A DNA stretch of 64,000 nucleotides from NCBI GenBank assembly GCA_001510575.1, contig LNGK01000006.1:1483565-1547564 (forward strand), written 5' to 3'. Made by a program: the position numbers and the translations under genes. Below are positions 1 through 12,149 of this stretch, one piece after another. The stretch's first letter is position 1. Every line of letters starts with the position of its first letter. The notes beneath the pieces are model-generated. The model saw only the letters and a program-made list of their open reading frames with translations, had not been told where the DNA came from and did not search any database. The stretch comes from Knoxdaviesia capensis (Eukaryota > Ascomycota > Sordariomycetes > Microascales > Gondwanamycetaceae).

Positions 1-541
1 CATTCAGCAAATAACGCCATAACATGGCAAGGAAATCATCACCAGAGCTTGGGCAATCCCCTGACGTGGGAGGTCGGTCCACAAAAAAGGAGCCAGGAAC
101 ACAAAAATTAGCTCTCAGGTGGAGAGGGAATTAAGTATGGTATTAATCAAGTGGACGGATGGATCCCGAAGTGGGCTTTTTTTCTTCGTTTCCACTCCCT
201 CCTGGGAAAAGAGTTGGGATGTCAAGCTACTAAAAAGGCATGCTTATCATGGCTATACGGGGAATCTGCAACCCAACACACCGCCATCAGCAGATAGTTA
301 AGCGCAGACCTCCTGAATATCTGTGTATACTGAACATATCTCCCCTGCTTCCACTGCCAGATCAGACTTACGATGATCACTATAAGCTGCGTCCCCCTAT
401 TATTTATTTAGGTGTGAGACTTGACAACATTCATGGCGTGAGTCTGACTGCTGCTCTGTGTGAGGAGATGATGCGGAATAACCGATACTATATATGTCCT
501 GCCACAGTTCACCACGTTGTGCTAATACATTGTACGTATGG

Positions 542-565
542 ACAGTACATGTTCACATGTACTGT
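542..565. repeat. Short perfect inverted repeat
   Basis: Ten-base arms ACAGTACATG and CATGTACTGT flank a 4-base spacer. It could be a dyad binding site or chance; nothing else supports a function. It lies about 1.1 kb upstream of the myosin start. Confidence 0.5.
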
Positions 566-1424
566 ACATGAGACATACATAGAGATTGTGATACTAAATA
601 TCAACAGATGCAGTCTTGTCACAGCGCCTTGGGGGGTTTTTTTTTTTTTTTTTTACACAGTGCTACGGTAGGTAACAGGTGGTCAGTACCGAGATTAACG
701 AACAGGGTTCCGCAACTCAGTTTACCAGTGCTAGACAAAGTCAGAGAGGTTCAGTTTGTACTTAAAAGTTTCTTCAACACTGCATACGAATTATGTTTAC
801 AGTATCACATACTGTACAGGTCTCGAATTGAAGATCCAAGCTGTCTGATATGGATACTCCTCCATACAAACTTCTTCTGACAAAAAACAGGATACCGGGG
901 GGTTTTATTTTATATTTTATATTTTATTTTATCTACCCTCTAATAATGCCTAATCGAACTGCTCTCTGTGGCCGCCATCTCGGTCTCAACTCAGATGAAG
1001 AACAGAAAACAGGAGAGAATGTTCGTGGGTGATTATAGCTGGCGTTTTAAGGAGCATGGCCACCTACTAAGTAACCTTCCGAAACCTTGAGTTGCCCGGA
1101 CCCCCTAAACCAGAGCTTACCAAATCTTATGGTGCATTTACTGTATACGCATATGTGCCTGGCCGGCTTCATTGCTAGACGGATATATGGACATATATAT
1201 GGGGGATTTTTTTGGCTCTTTTTTTCGCTGTCCTCAACCCCGAACGCGCCCCTGGACCTTCATGTTCTGTTTTTCTTATTTTTTTCCCCCTTCCATCAAC
1301 GTTGTTCAACATCTAAAATCCAACAACACGACACGGAATGATTCAGTCCGCTTCATTGGACTTCATGCTCAGCCATAATTCAGCCACACCATCTTCAGGC
1401 TCTTGAGCTTCATGAATGTTTAAC

Positions 1425-1669
1425 ATTTTTCTTCTCCCTCTTTTGTTGACTTGGTTCTCCTAGCTGGAACTTTCTCTTTCAGCCTTCATATTCTGAATAT
1501 AATCCGCCTCGCTAATTCCTAGTACATACGCGTCGACCACCTCCTGATCCGCCATCTTTTTCTGCCTCTCTTCGTCTCTCCTACCTTCTCCTTTTTCCTC
1601 ACCCCTCTCAACCTGGTGAACCGACGTGATCAATTTTGAATCTCCCCCTCCCCCATTCATCTTCGAAAG
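1425..1669 (+). promoter_or_regulatory. Pyrimidine-rich promoter/leader of the myosin gene
   Basis: A CT-rich stretch immediately precedes the ATG at 1670. Such tracts commonly mark transcription-start regions in filamentous ascomycetes. No TATA box is obvious. The call rests on composition and position only. Confidence 0.4.
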
Positions 1670-4600
1670 ATGACCGAGAGTTACGAAGTTGGTACCCGGG
1701 CATGGCAGCCTGATGCCACCGAGGGATGGATAGCTTCAGAACTCACTTCGAAGACTGTGAATGGCAGCAATGTTAATCTGGTCTTCAAGCTGGAAAATGG
1801 AGAGGTAAGATAGTCTGGCCTTTTTACATACTCGATTGCGATCATCTTCATACTTTCCTAGCCGCGATGTCTATTGAGATATTTGCTCTTCGGACGTCAA
1901 TGCTCTCGTTCTCCCCCTATTTCCCTTCTATTGCATATTCTTCCAAACTAACCATGCATCGTGTACAAACATCCACAGACAAAAACAGTCACAGTCTCGC
2001 AAGAGGCCCTTCAAAATGACTCCGATCCTTCGCTACCCCCGTTGATGAATCCGGCAATGCTGGAAGCCAGCGACGACCTCACCAATTTATCCCATCTTAA
2101 CGAGCCCGCTGGTAAGGATGAGACCACCCCGTACGATCCGTATGCACATACAGCATACCCCATACACATCGTGACTCGGAGACTATTTGAAGGGAGGGGA
2201 GAGGAGGAACGGCGACTATCTCTTTAAAACCCGTCTCCGGAGTTGTACATCTACAAACTTCCACAGTTTTCATCATCCATATTTCAACCCCCTTTAAAAA
2301 CTCAAAACTTAAATTCTAACTCTACCGTCGTCAAACGTCAAATAGTCCTACAAGCAATTCGTCTCCGATATGCACAAAAAGAGATTTATACCTACAGTGG
2401 TATCGTTCTCATTGCTACGAACCCCTTCGCCAGAGTCGATTCTCTTTATGTTCCAGGCATGGTGCAAGTTTATGCCGGGAAGCAGCGAGCTACCCAGGCT
2501 CCTCATCTTTTCGCCATTGCTGAAGAGGCCTTCATGTAAGTTTGGAAGTTCCATCTCCTAACCTATGAATTGAGGTTCCTTCAGCTCACACTCGGCCTTA
2601 ATTACCTACAGTGATATGCTTCGGAGCACCAAGAACCAAACAATCGTCGTGTCTGGAGAATCCGGAGCCGGAAAAACCGTCAGTGCGAAGTACATCATGA
2701 GATATTTTGCCACCAGAGAGTCCCCCGATAGCCCCGGCTCGCGATCGAAAAAGGGCATAGAGGCAATGAGTGAAACCGAGGAGCAGATTCTTGCGACAAA
2801 TCCTATTATGGAAGCTTTTGGAAATGCAAAGACTACCCGAAATGACAACTCGTCGAGATTCGGAAAGTACATTGAGATCATGTTCGACAAGAAGACTACG
2901 ATTATCGGTGCCAAGATCCGAACTTACCTTCTTGAGCGGTCTCGTCTGGTCTTCCAGCCTCTTCGCGAACGAAACTACCACATCTTCTACCAACTGGTCG
3001 CCGGTGCGTCGGACCAACAACGCCGCGAATTGAGCCTCCTTCCCGTCGAGCAATTTGACTACCTAAATCAAGGTGACTCGCCAACCATCGACGGAGTTGA
3101 TGACAAGGCCGAATTCAAAGCTACGAAGTCGTCTCTGAAAACCATTGGTGTTTCCGAGGACCAGCAAGAAGACATCTTCAAAATTATGGCTGGTCTGCTG
3201 CATCTGGGTAACGTGAAGATTACCGCATCACGAACTGAAAGTGTCCTGCCTGCAACCGAGCCATCGCTTATCTTGGCCTGCGACATTCTTGGTGTCAACG
3301 CCTCCGAATTTGCTCGCTGGATTGTCAAGAAGCAGCTGGTCACTCGCGGAGAAAAGATCATCTCTAATTTGAGCCAGGCTCAGGCCGTGGTTGTTCGTGA
3401 TTCCGTCGCCAAGTACATCTACTCCAGCCTGTTTGATTGGCTCGTGGAAGTTATCAACCGAAGCTTGGCTACAGAAGAAGTTCTGAACAGGGTGTCGTCG
3501 TTCATCGGAGTTCTTGATATCTACGGCTTCGAACATTTCGCGAAAAATTCATTCGAACAGTTCTGCATCAACTACGCCAACGAGAAGCTGCAACAGGAAT
3601 TCAACCAGCATGTATTCAAACTGGAGCAGGAAGAGTATCTCCGAGAGCAAATCGACTGGACCTTTATCGACTTCTCCGACAACCAGCCCTGTATTGACCT
3701 CATCGAAGGCAAGATGGGAATTCTGTCACTGCTTGACGAAGAATCTCGACTGCCCATGGGAGCTGACCAGAGCTTTGTCAACAAGCTCCACCACAACTAT
3801 GGAACATCAAAACATGCCTTCTACAAGATTCCTCGCTTCGGAAAGTCGGCCTTTACCGTTTGCCACTACGCCATTGACGTGACCTACGAGTCGGAAGGCT
3901 TCATCGAAAAGAATCGCGACACCGTGCCCGATGAACACATGGCGGTTCTGCGCTCGACCACGAACAAGTTCTTGAGACAGGTTCTGGACGAATCCTCGGC
4001 TGTGCGTGAGAAGGATGTCGCATCGGCGTCTACGAACTCGGTCAAGCCGGTCGCAGGCAGGAAGATTGGTGTCGCTGTGAACCGGAAGCCGACGCTGGGC
4101 GGTATCTTCAGATCTTCGCTCATTGAGCTTATGAACACGATCAACAACACCGATGTGCACTACATTCGCTGCATCAAACCCAACGAGGCGAAAGAGGCTT
4201 GGAAATTCGAAGGCCCTATGGTTCTCAGCCAACTCCGTGCCTGCGGTGTCTTGGAAACGGTCCGAATCAGCTGTGCCGGATACCCTACTCGATGGACCTA
4301 CGAAGAATTTGCCCTCCGATACTACATGCTCGTGCATTCTAGCCAATGGACATCCGAGATCCGCCAGATGGCCGACGCTATCCTCCGAAAGGCCCTTGGT
4401 ACCAGCACGGGCAAGGGTCTGGACAAATACCAGCTCGGCTTGACTAAGATCTTCTTCCGTGCCGGTATGCTGGCCTTCCTGGAAAACCTTCGAACCAACC
4501 GTCTCAATCAATGCGCCGTGTTGATACAGAAGAATCTCCGTGCCAAGTACTACCGCCGTCGTTACCTCCGGATCCGGGAGTCCACTATCACGTTCCAGTC

Positions 4601-7220
4601 CGCTTTCCGAGGCTACCTGGCCCGGAGACAGGCCCAGGAGCTCCGCACCGTCAAGGCTGCCACAACTATCCAGAGATTCTGGCGTGGCCAGAAGCAGCGC
4701 CGGGCGTACAATGCCATTCGGAGCAATGTCATCTTGGCGCAAGCTGCCGCGAAGGGTTTCCTCCGCCGCAAGGAGATTATGGAAACCAGGATGGGCAATG
4801 CTGCTCTGGTTATTCAGCGTGCGTGGAGATCTCGTCGTCAGTTGCAGTCCTGGAGACAATACCGCAAGAACGTTGTCATCATCCAGAATCTATGGCGCGG
4901 AAGAACGGCTCGTCGTGACTACAAGAAGATCCGCGAGGAGGCGCGCGATCTTAAGCAAATCTCCTACAAGCTCGAGAACAAGGTCGTCGAGCTTACACAG
5001 TCTCTGGGCTCGGTGCGGACGCAAAACAAGTCTCTGCAAGCGCAGGTGGACAACTACGAAGGCCAAATCCGCGCCTGGAAGACTCGCCATAACGCTTTGG
5101 AGGCCCGATCCAAAGAGTTGCAAACTGAGGCTAACCAGGCTGGTATTGCCGTGGCTCGGTTACAAGCGCTTGAAGATGAGATGAAGAAGTTGCAGTTGAA
5201 TTTTGAGGAGTCAACATCTAACATCAAACGTCTTCAAGAAGAGGAGCGGGTTCTGCGTGAATCGCTTCGTACCGCGAGTGCCGAGTTGGAGAACACTAAG
5301 CAAGAGAGCTCTCAGCGTGAGAACGAGAACGTGTCCCTCAAGCAACAGCTTGTGGATCTCCAGGATCAGCTTGAATTGGCGCGCCGGGCCGGACCTACCA
5401 ATGGAGAGCTCGTTAATGGAGCTGCCGCTGCTGCCGCCCAACCTGCTGGAACTGGCCTCATCAACCTTGTCTCTGCTAAGAAGCCGAAGAGAAGAAGCGC
5501 TGGTGCCGAGCCTCGCGAACTGGACCGCTTCAGCACTGCCTATAACCCTCGGCCCATGTCGATGGCTGTGCCTTCGGGACCGCGCCAGAATATCACTGGC
5601 GTGGCGTACATCCCCGGTGTTGACAACATCGAGATGGAGCTGGAGAATCTGCTCTCCGATGAGGATGGCCTGAACGAGGAGGTTACTATGGGCCTGATCC
5701 GGTCTCTGAAGATCCCCTCACCGAGCTCGAACACGCTGCCGAGCGACAAAGAGGTCCTTTACCCGTCTTACCTGATCAACCTTGTCACCTCGGAGATGTG
5801 GAACAATGGATTTGTCAAGGAGTCTGAGCGGTTCTTGGCCAACGTCATGCAGTCGATCCAGCAGGAGGTGATGCAGAACGACGAAGAGGAGGCTATTACC
5901 CCGGGAGCTTTCTGGCTCTCCAACGTGCACGAAATGCTTTCGTTCGTCTTCCTTGCGGAGGATTGGTACGTGGCGCAGAAGTCGGGCAACTATGAGTATG
6001 ACCGTCTTCTGGAGATTGTCAAGCATGATCTGGAGAGTCTGGAGTTCAACATTTACCACACCTGGATGAAGATCCTGAAGAAGAAGCTTCACAAGATGAT
6101 CATTCCGGCTATTATTGAGTCGCAGTCTCTCCCCGGCTTTGTCACCAACGAGGGCAACCGGTTCCTGGGAAAATTCCTACCATCCAGCTCCAACCCCACG
6201 TACAGCATGGACAATCTCCTCAGCCTTCTCAACAACGTGTATCGTGCTATGAAGGCATACTACATGGAGGATACTGTCATTACACAGGCTATTACCGAGC
6301 TTCTGAAGCTGGTCGGTGTGACGGCCTTTAACGACCTTCTCATGCGCCGCAATTTCCTTTCGTGGAAGCGTGGTCTGCAGATCAACTACAACATCACTCG
6401 TATTGAGGAATGGTGTAAGAGCCACAGCATGCCTGAGGGGACTCTCCAGCTGGAGCATCTTATGGTTAGTATTTAGCCAAAAACTGGGAGGGTTTCGGAG
6501 TAAAACCAACCTCTGCAAATTTGGGTATGGTGACAAGCTAACGACGTTCTCCTTGTGATAATTATAGCAAGCGACCAAACTTCTGCAGCTTAAGAAGGCC
6601 ACCCTGAATGATATTGAGATTATTCAGGATATCTGCTGGATGTAAGCGTTCATGGGATGCCACCCCCTAAACCGAGTCTTTTTATGTATACTAACCATAA
6701 TTTCATTTTTCGGTTGTCCCTTGTCAATAGGTTGTCTCCCACGCAAATCCAGAAACTGCTCAACCAATATCTCGTTGCTGACTATGAGCAGCCCATTGAC
6801 GGCGAGATCATGAAGGCCGTGGCGTCGAAGGTTACCGAGAAGAGCGACGTGCTGCTGCTCCAGGCAGTTGACATGGACGACGCTGGCCCGTACGAGATCC
6901 CCGATCCTCGCCCGATCACGGCTCTTGAGACGTACACTCCCTCTTGTAAGTTGTTCCCGTTGTGATACCCACTCCGAAGTGTTGTTCATGTCTAATTTTC
7001 TTTTCCACTCATCATAGGGCTCCAAACTCCTCGCCTCAAGCGTCTTGCCGAGCTCGTGTCGGCACAAGCCATTGCCCAGCAGGAGAAGTTCGATGAGGAA
7101 GACGATGTTGAGGATGGCATTGAGGAAGAGGAGGAAAATGAGGATAACACTGCCGTCCTCAGCTACCGCAACTCTGCCAATATGGTTGGAGCTGAAAGGC
7201 CCCTTTCTGGCACTGCATAA
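1670..7220 (+). CDS. myoE: Class V myosin heavy chain (actin-based cargo motor)
   Basis: Seven exons keep phase: 1670-1804, 1979-2111, 2346-2535, 2612-6464, 6568-6641, 6731-6945, 7018-7220, giving 1600 residues, close to the usual length of fungal myosin V. In order I see an N-terminal SH3-like segment (about 1-60); the motor, with P-loop GESGAGKT at about 168-175 and a DIYGFE-type segment; about six IQ calmodulin-binding repeats (roughly 780-915); a coiled coil (about 920-1085) for dimerisation; and a C-terminal DIL cargo-binding domain (about 1230-1520) ending in an acidic tail. Family knowledge: it walks on actin and carries secretory vesicles and organelles to the hyphal tip. The symbol follows the Aspergillus naming; the class assignment is firm. 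Only the large exon is a long open frame; the splice sites are mine, and all have GT-AG ends. Confidence 0.95.
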
Positions 7221-8066
7221 AGTGAAGGCAGAACTGCTAGAAGGAGAGAAACATAGACCCCTTCCTGGAGCAAAAATCCAGACAATGATTCTAACCTGAC
7301 TGTAGTATAGTTACTACAATTTAGGCATGGGCCTAGGAGTTTCTTTCCTTTCTCTTCTCTTCTCTTTCTGTGAGCTTCAGTTCAGGCCTTAGTAGTTCCT
7401 TCCAGTGGTGGCTATGATGTGTTCCTGGTGGGATGTATTTTGAAGCACGTCTTGTTTTTTTGTTTGTTTTTTTTATTATGTTTTTGTTTGTTTCTGTTTC
7501 TGTTTCTATTTGTTTTTGTTTTTTTGTTATCCTGGTTACGATGAATTTCCGAATATTTGTTTTCCTTTTCTGTTTCTGTTACTATTAATGATAAGTGTAG
7601 TGTATAGGGAGGGAGAAGTTGGATATTGAATTTCATTAAGTAAATAAAAGATAGATTATATTATCTGGATATAAACTGGTTGGCTTCTAATATATATATT
7701 GTGGATATATACTAACCTACATATATATAGACGTATATGAGGGTGCTATTTAAAGTTCTTGGATATATAATGTAAATGTTAGTGGCTTTAGTGGTGGGCT
7801 TACTATTATGTATGTGGAAAAAAGGCTCTATGTGTCGTTATCTTAAAGGGGGGCTAAAAACTTTTTTTTAAAAATAATTCTTTTTCTTTTGATATCAAGA
7901 CTCAGATTCATTCCCTCCCTATCTTCTATAAGACCTCTAACTCAAAATAACCTCTCCTAGTATATAAAGACTTAAACTTATACTATACTACTAAAAGGGA
8001 GAAGCACCCTAAATAGCTATCTAGTGGACAGAGTAAGTGAAGGTTTTATATTTACCTATATTTAAC

Positions 8067-8103
<37 letters not shown>

Positions 8104-8264
8104 CCTCCTTATCTATCTATTCTATTTCAAGATTCTATCTAATTATGATTATACTATTCACTTAATAGGTTTTTTTCTAGGTTTAGTTTCACGTTGACTT
8201 CTTGCTTTCACTTTATTGTTTTCTTTCTTTACAGAGCCAACCAACCGTTTTTATACTGGTGGCA
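7221..8264. other. Intergenic region, AT- and T-rich
   Basis: This holds the 3' flank of the myosin gene and the 5' flank of the AK6-like gene. T-rich runs lie at about 7448-7530, TA-rich tracts follow, and a (TA)n microsatellite sits at about 8071-8101. A pyrimidine-rich leader precedes the AK6 start. I see no gene. Confidence 0.6.
8071..8101. repeat. (TA)n microsatellite
   Basis: A pure alternating TA run of about 30 bases lies in the intergenic region before the AK6-like gene. Confidence 0.8.
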
Positions 8265-8911
8265 ATGCGGTCTTCCCCAAACATCATCATCACCGGGACA
8301 CCGGGAGTGGGAAAAACAACCCACTGTGAAATCCTGGCTGAGCGAACTGGCTTGCGGCATGTCTCCGTCAACCAAATTGTGAAGGATAAGGAGTGCCATG
8401 AAGGCTGGGATGAGGAATATTCTTCCTGGATTGTGGACGAAGACAAGGTCGGTGGCCCCCCCATTCCCATTCTCCCGCCCTTAGATCCTCCTGCTTTCTG
8501 CTTCTTGACTCTGAACCACCAGCCAATTTATAAAACTTACTAATGCAATGATACATATATATCTGATAGCTATTTGATGCCATGGAAGATGAGCTAGCCG
8601 GAGGCGGCTGCATAATCGACTGGCATGCCTGTGACCTCTTCCCTGAGGACTGGGTTGACCTTGTTGTGGTGTTGAGGGTAGACCCCACCAAGCTTTATGA
8701 CCGATTAAAAGCTCGCAACTACGCAGAGGTGAAACTACAGGAGAATCTGGATTCTGAAATCATGGATGTTCTGCTACAGGAGGCGCATGAAGCTTTCAAC
8801 GAAGGCATGATTGTTGAGCTGACCAGCAATTCTACGACTGAAATGGATGAGAATATTGAGAGAATAGAGTCCTGGATCAAACAGTGGAAAGAAGATAATA
8901 AAAAGCAATAG
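8265..8911 (+). CDS. fap7: Adenylate kinase isoenzyme 6 / Fap7-type NTPase
   Basis: Two exons, 8265-8447 and 8570-8911, give 174 residues, matching the roughly 170-residue AK6/hCINAP/Fap7 family. The P-loop GTPGVGKTT lies at residues 11-19, followed by the family-typical segment with HVSVNQIVK, and the second exon carries IIDWHACDLFPEDW, the region equivalent to the family's conserved DxH core. The intron has a clear TTACTAA-like branch point. Family knowledge: Fap7 binds Rps14 and is needed for the final cleavage of 20S pre-rRNA in 40S maturation; AK6 also has nuclear adenylate kinase/ATPase activity. The ATG at 8265 fits, because the P-loop begins about 10 residues in, as in homologues. Confidence 0.92.
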
Positions 8912-9176
8912 ATATCAGGCTTATTTTGTTTGGTTCCTTTCAACCTTTCCGATATACTAAGCTCACGAGTCATGGTGTAATACCCTCTCCTATCAGAAGG
9001 ACACTCAAAGAATGTATCTAACCCTAAGTTGGGATCCAGGCGGAAAGTTAAATAGACCCCCTCCTTTTCTTAGCCCTAAAATCTTTATTATCTCTTCAGT
9101 TTGTTCCCCTTATATCGTATCAGATTTATTCTGCTACGCATTTTATACCCTCCCTCTCATTTTCCTTCTTGAAAAA

Positions 9177-10167
9177 ATGGCTTCTACAAAGCCCACCATC
9201 AATTTTATTACAGGAAATGCTAATAAACTTCGGGAGGTCCAATCTATACTGAGTGACTCGATCAATATCCAGAATAAGGCTTTGGACCTTGAAGAAATCC
9301 AGGGATCCATTGAAGAAGTTACTATTGCGAAATGCAAGAAAGCAGCAATTTATGTACGATCTTAACACTTATCACACATACCTTAACCCCCAAGGACCAC
9401 TAGTATAACTGATGTCCACACTCTAACTGGAAATAATCATAGGCAAATGGCCCCGTTCTCGTTGAAGACACTTCCCTATGCTTCACGGCAATGAATGGCT
9501 TACCGGGCCCATATATGTCAGTTAAAGGATCACTAGGAAACCTTGATGATATATTGACCTAAATAAAGATCTTATATACTCACATGTTGTGATATTCTAG
9601 AAAGTGGTTCATGACTGAGATTGGCCATGTGGGCCTGAATAACATGCTTGCCGCATATGATGACAAGTCTGCTGAAGCCGTTTGCACTTTTGGCTACTCA
9701 GAAGGGCCTGGGTGTGATCCCATTCTTTTCCAGGGAAGAGTGAAGGTACATACACATCTAAACACATATGCTCTCTCTCTATGGGGATGTATCAGTATAG
9801 TGCCTCACTTCTCATCTGGGTCTTTGTCCTTTTGCTAATAGGTTGTATCCTATAGGGCATGATTGTGCAACCCAGAGGCCCCCCAGTATTCGGTATGAGG
9901 ACCCAGTCAATTGAGAAAATAACCTCGGCATTACTAACTAATATGTATTTCTTGGAAAATGTTCTTAGGCTGGGATGCTGTGTTTGAGTATAATGGACAG
10001 ACGTAAGTGATTTTCAACGAGAACGCAAAACACTATGCCCTGATTTTAACCCTGGCTGAGAACATAGATTTGCGGAGATGGATAAGGCTGAAAAGAACAA
10101 GATCTCACACAGAGCTTTGGCGCTTAAAAAACTTCGGAGCTGGTTCGAAAATGGGAAATCCGCATGA
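9177..10167 (+). CDS. ham1: Inosine triphosphate pyrophosphatase (Ham1 family)
   Basis: Six exons keep phase: 9177-9353, 9443-9516, 9601-9745, 9856-9892, 9969-10002, 10068-10167, giving 188 residues, normal for ITPA/Ham1. Diagnostic motifs are TGNANKLREV near the N-terminus, a VEDTSLCF segment, GLPGPYIKWF across the second junction, PRGPPVFGWD, and the C-terminal EKNKISHR. Family knowledge: it hydrolyses ITP, dITP and XTP to monophosphates and pyrophosphate, cleansing nucleotide pools of deaminated purines. Two exons are only 37 and 34 nt long. The stop lies 4 bp from the stop of the convergent gene on the other strand, so their 3' UTRs must overlap. Confidence 0.93.
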
Positions 10168-10171
10168 GGCT

Positions 10172-11293
10172 TCAACTCTGTGAAGAGCTGCCATCTGGCG
10201 AGTGAGAGGGAGAGGGAGAGGGAGAGGGAGAGAGAACTAAAAGATCAAACTCCTTGTACTTGCTGAGATAGTCTATCCCGCGGCCATATAAACGCAGTAA
10301 TTCGTCGGCTTCCTTTTCACCCTGGCTTCTAAAGAGGTCTTGGAAGTGATCACTGTCGTGGTATTTTGGATCGAACACGAGAAGATGGCCCGAGCCTTCC
10401 TTGTCCAAGAAGAACCCAACAACGACCATGGAATGCTCTGATTCGGGACTATTGTTAGCCAAAAAAATAAAAAATCCTGGGTATACACGGCTACTTACGT
10501 GGAGTTTGTAGGTACAGAGGCGGAAGGTTCGTGAATATTACAGCAGGTACATGGCCATCCAAGGTTGATGATACTGCTGCAAAATAATCCCAAACCGCTC
10601 TCAACAAGAGCCGAGCAGACTCTCCATGCTGGGGGTTTCTGAACTGCCTTGTTTTATAGCTGGAAGGAGTGAAGATTAGTTGAAAGTTCGGGAGGACCGG
10701 AGAAGGGGGAGAAGCATAACTTACGATATGCCTAGAAGAATGAAGAGTGCTTGTGCCTTTGCGAGGAAGGAAAATTAGTGAGATAGAAGAGAGCGGGGAG
10801 GATAATATTTACCTCTGAAGTCCCGATGTACTTTCTGGTGCCATAGATCCCTCCTGTCTCAACTCGTCCGTGGGGATTAATCCCGGAATCCCAGGCCTTC
10901 TCAATGAACTCCTGTATCTGGAAGATGGAGGGTACTTGGGACCCTAATATCCCGGCTGAATGCAAAGAGTTGTCCATCACAAAAAGGAGCATCATTTGAA
11001 GACTCCGATACCCGCAAAAGTTTCCTATAGTTGTATATTAGTACCTTCTTCTATAGTCTCTGAACTACAAGCTTATCATTAGCGAGAGGAGGCTTACCTT
11101 CTCTTTGAAGTTTAAAGACTTGCTTTACCGATATATCACAGAGGAATATACACTGGGTAGCTTTCCTATGCTGGATACTCTTGCTAATATGGCTAATAAC
11201 ATTCTCTAGAACTATAGGGCCATCTCGAGTCAGAAGTGTTACTAGCCATCGAGGCATCTGCCTCTCATATGCATATAGCCCAAGGCTTGATAT
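10172..11293 (-). CDS. C78-family (Ufm1-specific/ZUFSP-like) cysteine peptidase, 5' end unresolved
   Basis: Five phased exons read on the minus strand: 11293-11098, 11024-10813, 10756-10725, 10659-10499, 10437-10172, about 289 codons. Exon 2 carries FCGYRSLQMM, matching the active-site cysteine block of peptidase family C78; the family histidine is in QHSMVVVG of the last exon, and the following LLVFDP fits the usual aspartate region. Known relatives (UfSP, ZUFSP/ZUP1) cleave Ufm1 or K63-linked ubiquitin. I found no in-frame ATG in the first exon; upstream sequence is AT-rich, and the N-terminal zinc fingers usual in fungal members are not visible. The gene is therefore either 5'-truncated or has short upstream exons I cannot place. 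The C-terminus ends in an SPSPSPS tail encoded by a hexanucleotide repeat. Confidence 0.8.
10200..10234. repeat. (GAGAGG)n hexanucleotide repeat inside the peptidase tail
   Basis: About five GAGAGG-type units lie just inside the 3' end of the C78 peptidase gene and encode its Ser-Pro repeat on the minus strand. Such arrays commonly vary in length between isolates. Confidence 0.8.
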
Positions 11294-12149
11294 CTGTTTT
11301 ACTTGCTAGGTTAGTGGACGAGACTTTTTGCATTTAGACCCCAGATATGCTCTTAGGGGAGAGGGAAGGGTCAGAGATTGTATTTACTCCTAATCTCTTA
11401 GTAGAGTACTTAGCTTGACCTTGTATCGTATCATTTTGGTTGCCCTTTGGATTTTTCGTAAAAAGTTCTCTAAGGGATTTCTTCATTTTATAGTTCTAGT
11501 ATTTATAGGCAGGTAGGTAAGTTATAGGGAGGGAGACATATATATATATATATATATATAGGTAGGGTAGATAAGTAAGTATAGAAATAAAGTTAATAAA
11601 GATAAGGAATTAGCTAGAGGTTTACCTCTATAAAGGAAATAATAGGATAGTATATAAGGAGTAAATTCTTCTTTAAAAATTTTTATAGAATTTTTTTTCT
11701 TCTAAATAGAGTTCTTATATAAACTTTTTATATATAACTAATATATATCCCACCCAATAGGCCAGAATGCATTTAGGTACATAGCTAATATATATAAATA
11801 TATGGAAATAAAAGCTGAGCAGAAGGCATTTAGGTATATAACTAATGCATATAAATGTATAAGGAATTACTAGCAAAACATAAATAAAAGGCATATAGAT
11901 ACTATGCTTTCCTAGAGAATATCTTAAGATAGGAAAAATTCAAGCTTCCTATTCTCTATATTTCTCTACTATTATATAATTATAACTCATTTATTTAATC
12001 TTTAGATTATATATACTAGAAACCATACTAACTTTATAAATAATTTAATTTAAATCTCAAATATTACTAGAATTTTTTTTCTAATAAAGTAATAAAAATA
12101 AGTTTATTTTTACCTGACTATAAAAAGAATAAAGGCGTGATTTTTAGAC
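11294..12149. other. AT-rich intergenic region with simple repeats
   Basis: This lies between the C78 peptidase 5' side and the SerRS stop. It holds a (TA)n run near 11541-11562, TA-rich sequence, and an imperfect direct repeat of about 45 bases (near 11768-11812 and 11826-11870, both with CATTTAGGTA cores). I see no coding signal. Missing 5' exons of the peptidase could lie at the left edge. Confidence 0.5.

Larger units (their letters stand above)
1..1669. other. Upstream non-coding region of the class V myosin gene
   Basis: I see no convincing gene here. The stretch has several T runs (one of about 17 T near 637-654), AT-rich segments near 905-935, and from about 1425 to 1669 a strongly pyrimidine-rich tract leading into the myosin start codon, which is typical of promoters and 5' leaders of well-expressed filamentous-fungal genes. 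A perfect 10-bp-arm palindrome lies at 542-565. Short open frames here are low-complexity and lack family features. Confidence 0.6.

Noticed and set aside
3807..4859. 350-codon open frame on the minus strand inside the myosin gene
   Set aside because: It is the complement of the conserved motor and IQ region; composition follows the sense gene, and no family features appear. Other long frames across 2598-6600 in other frames are likewise shadows.
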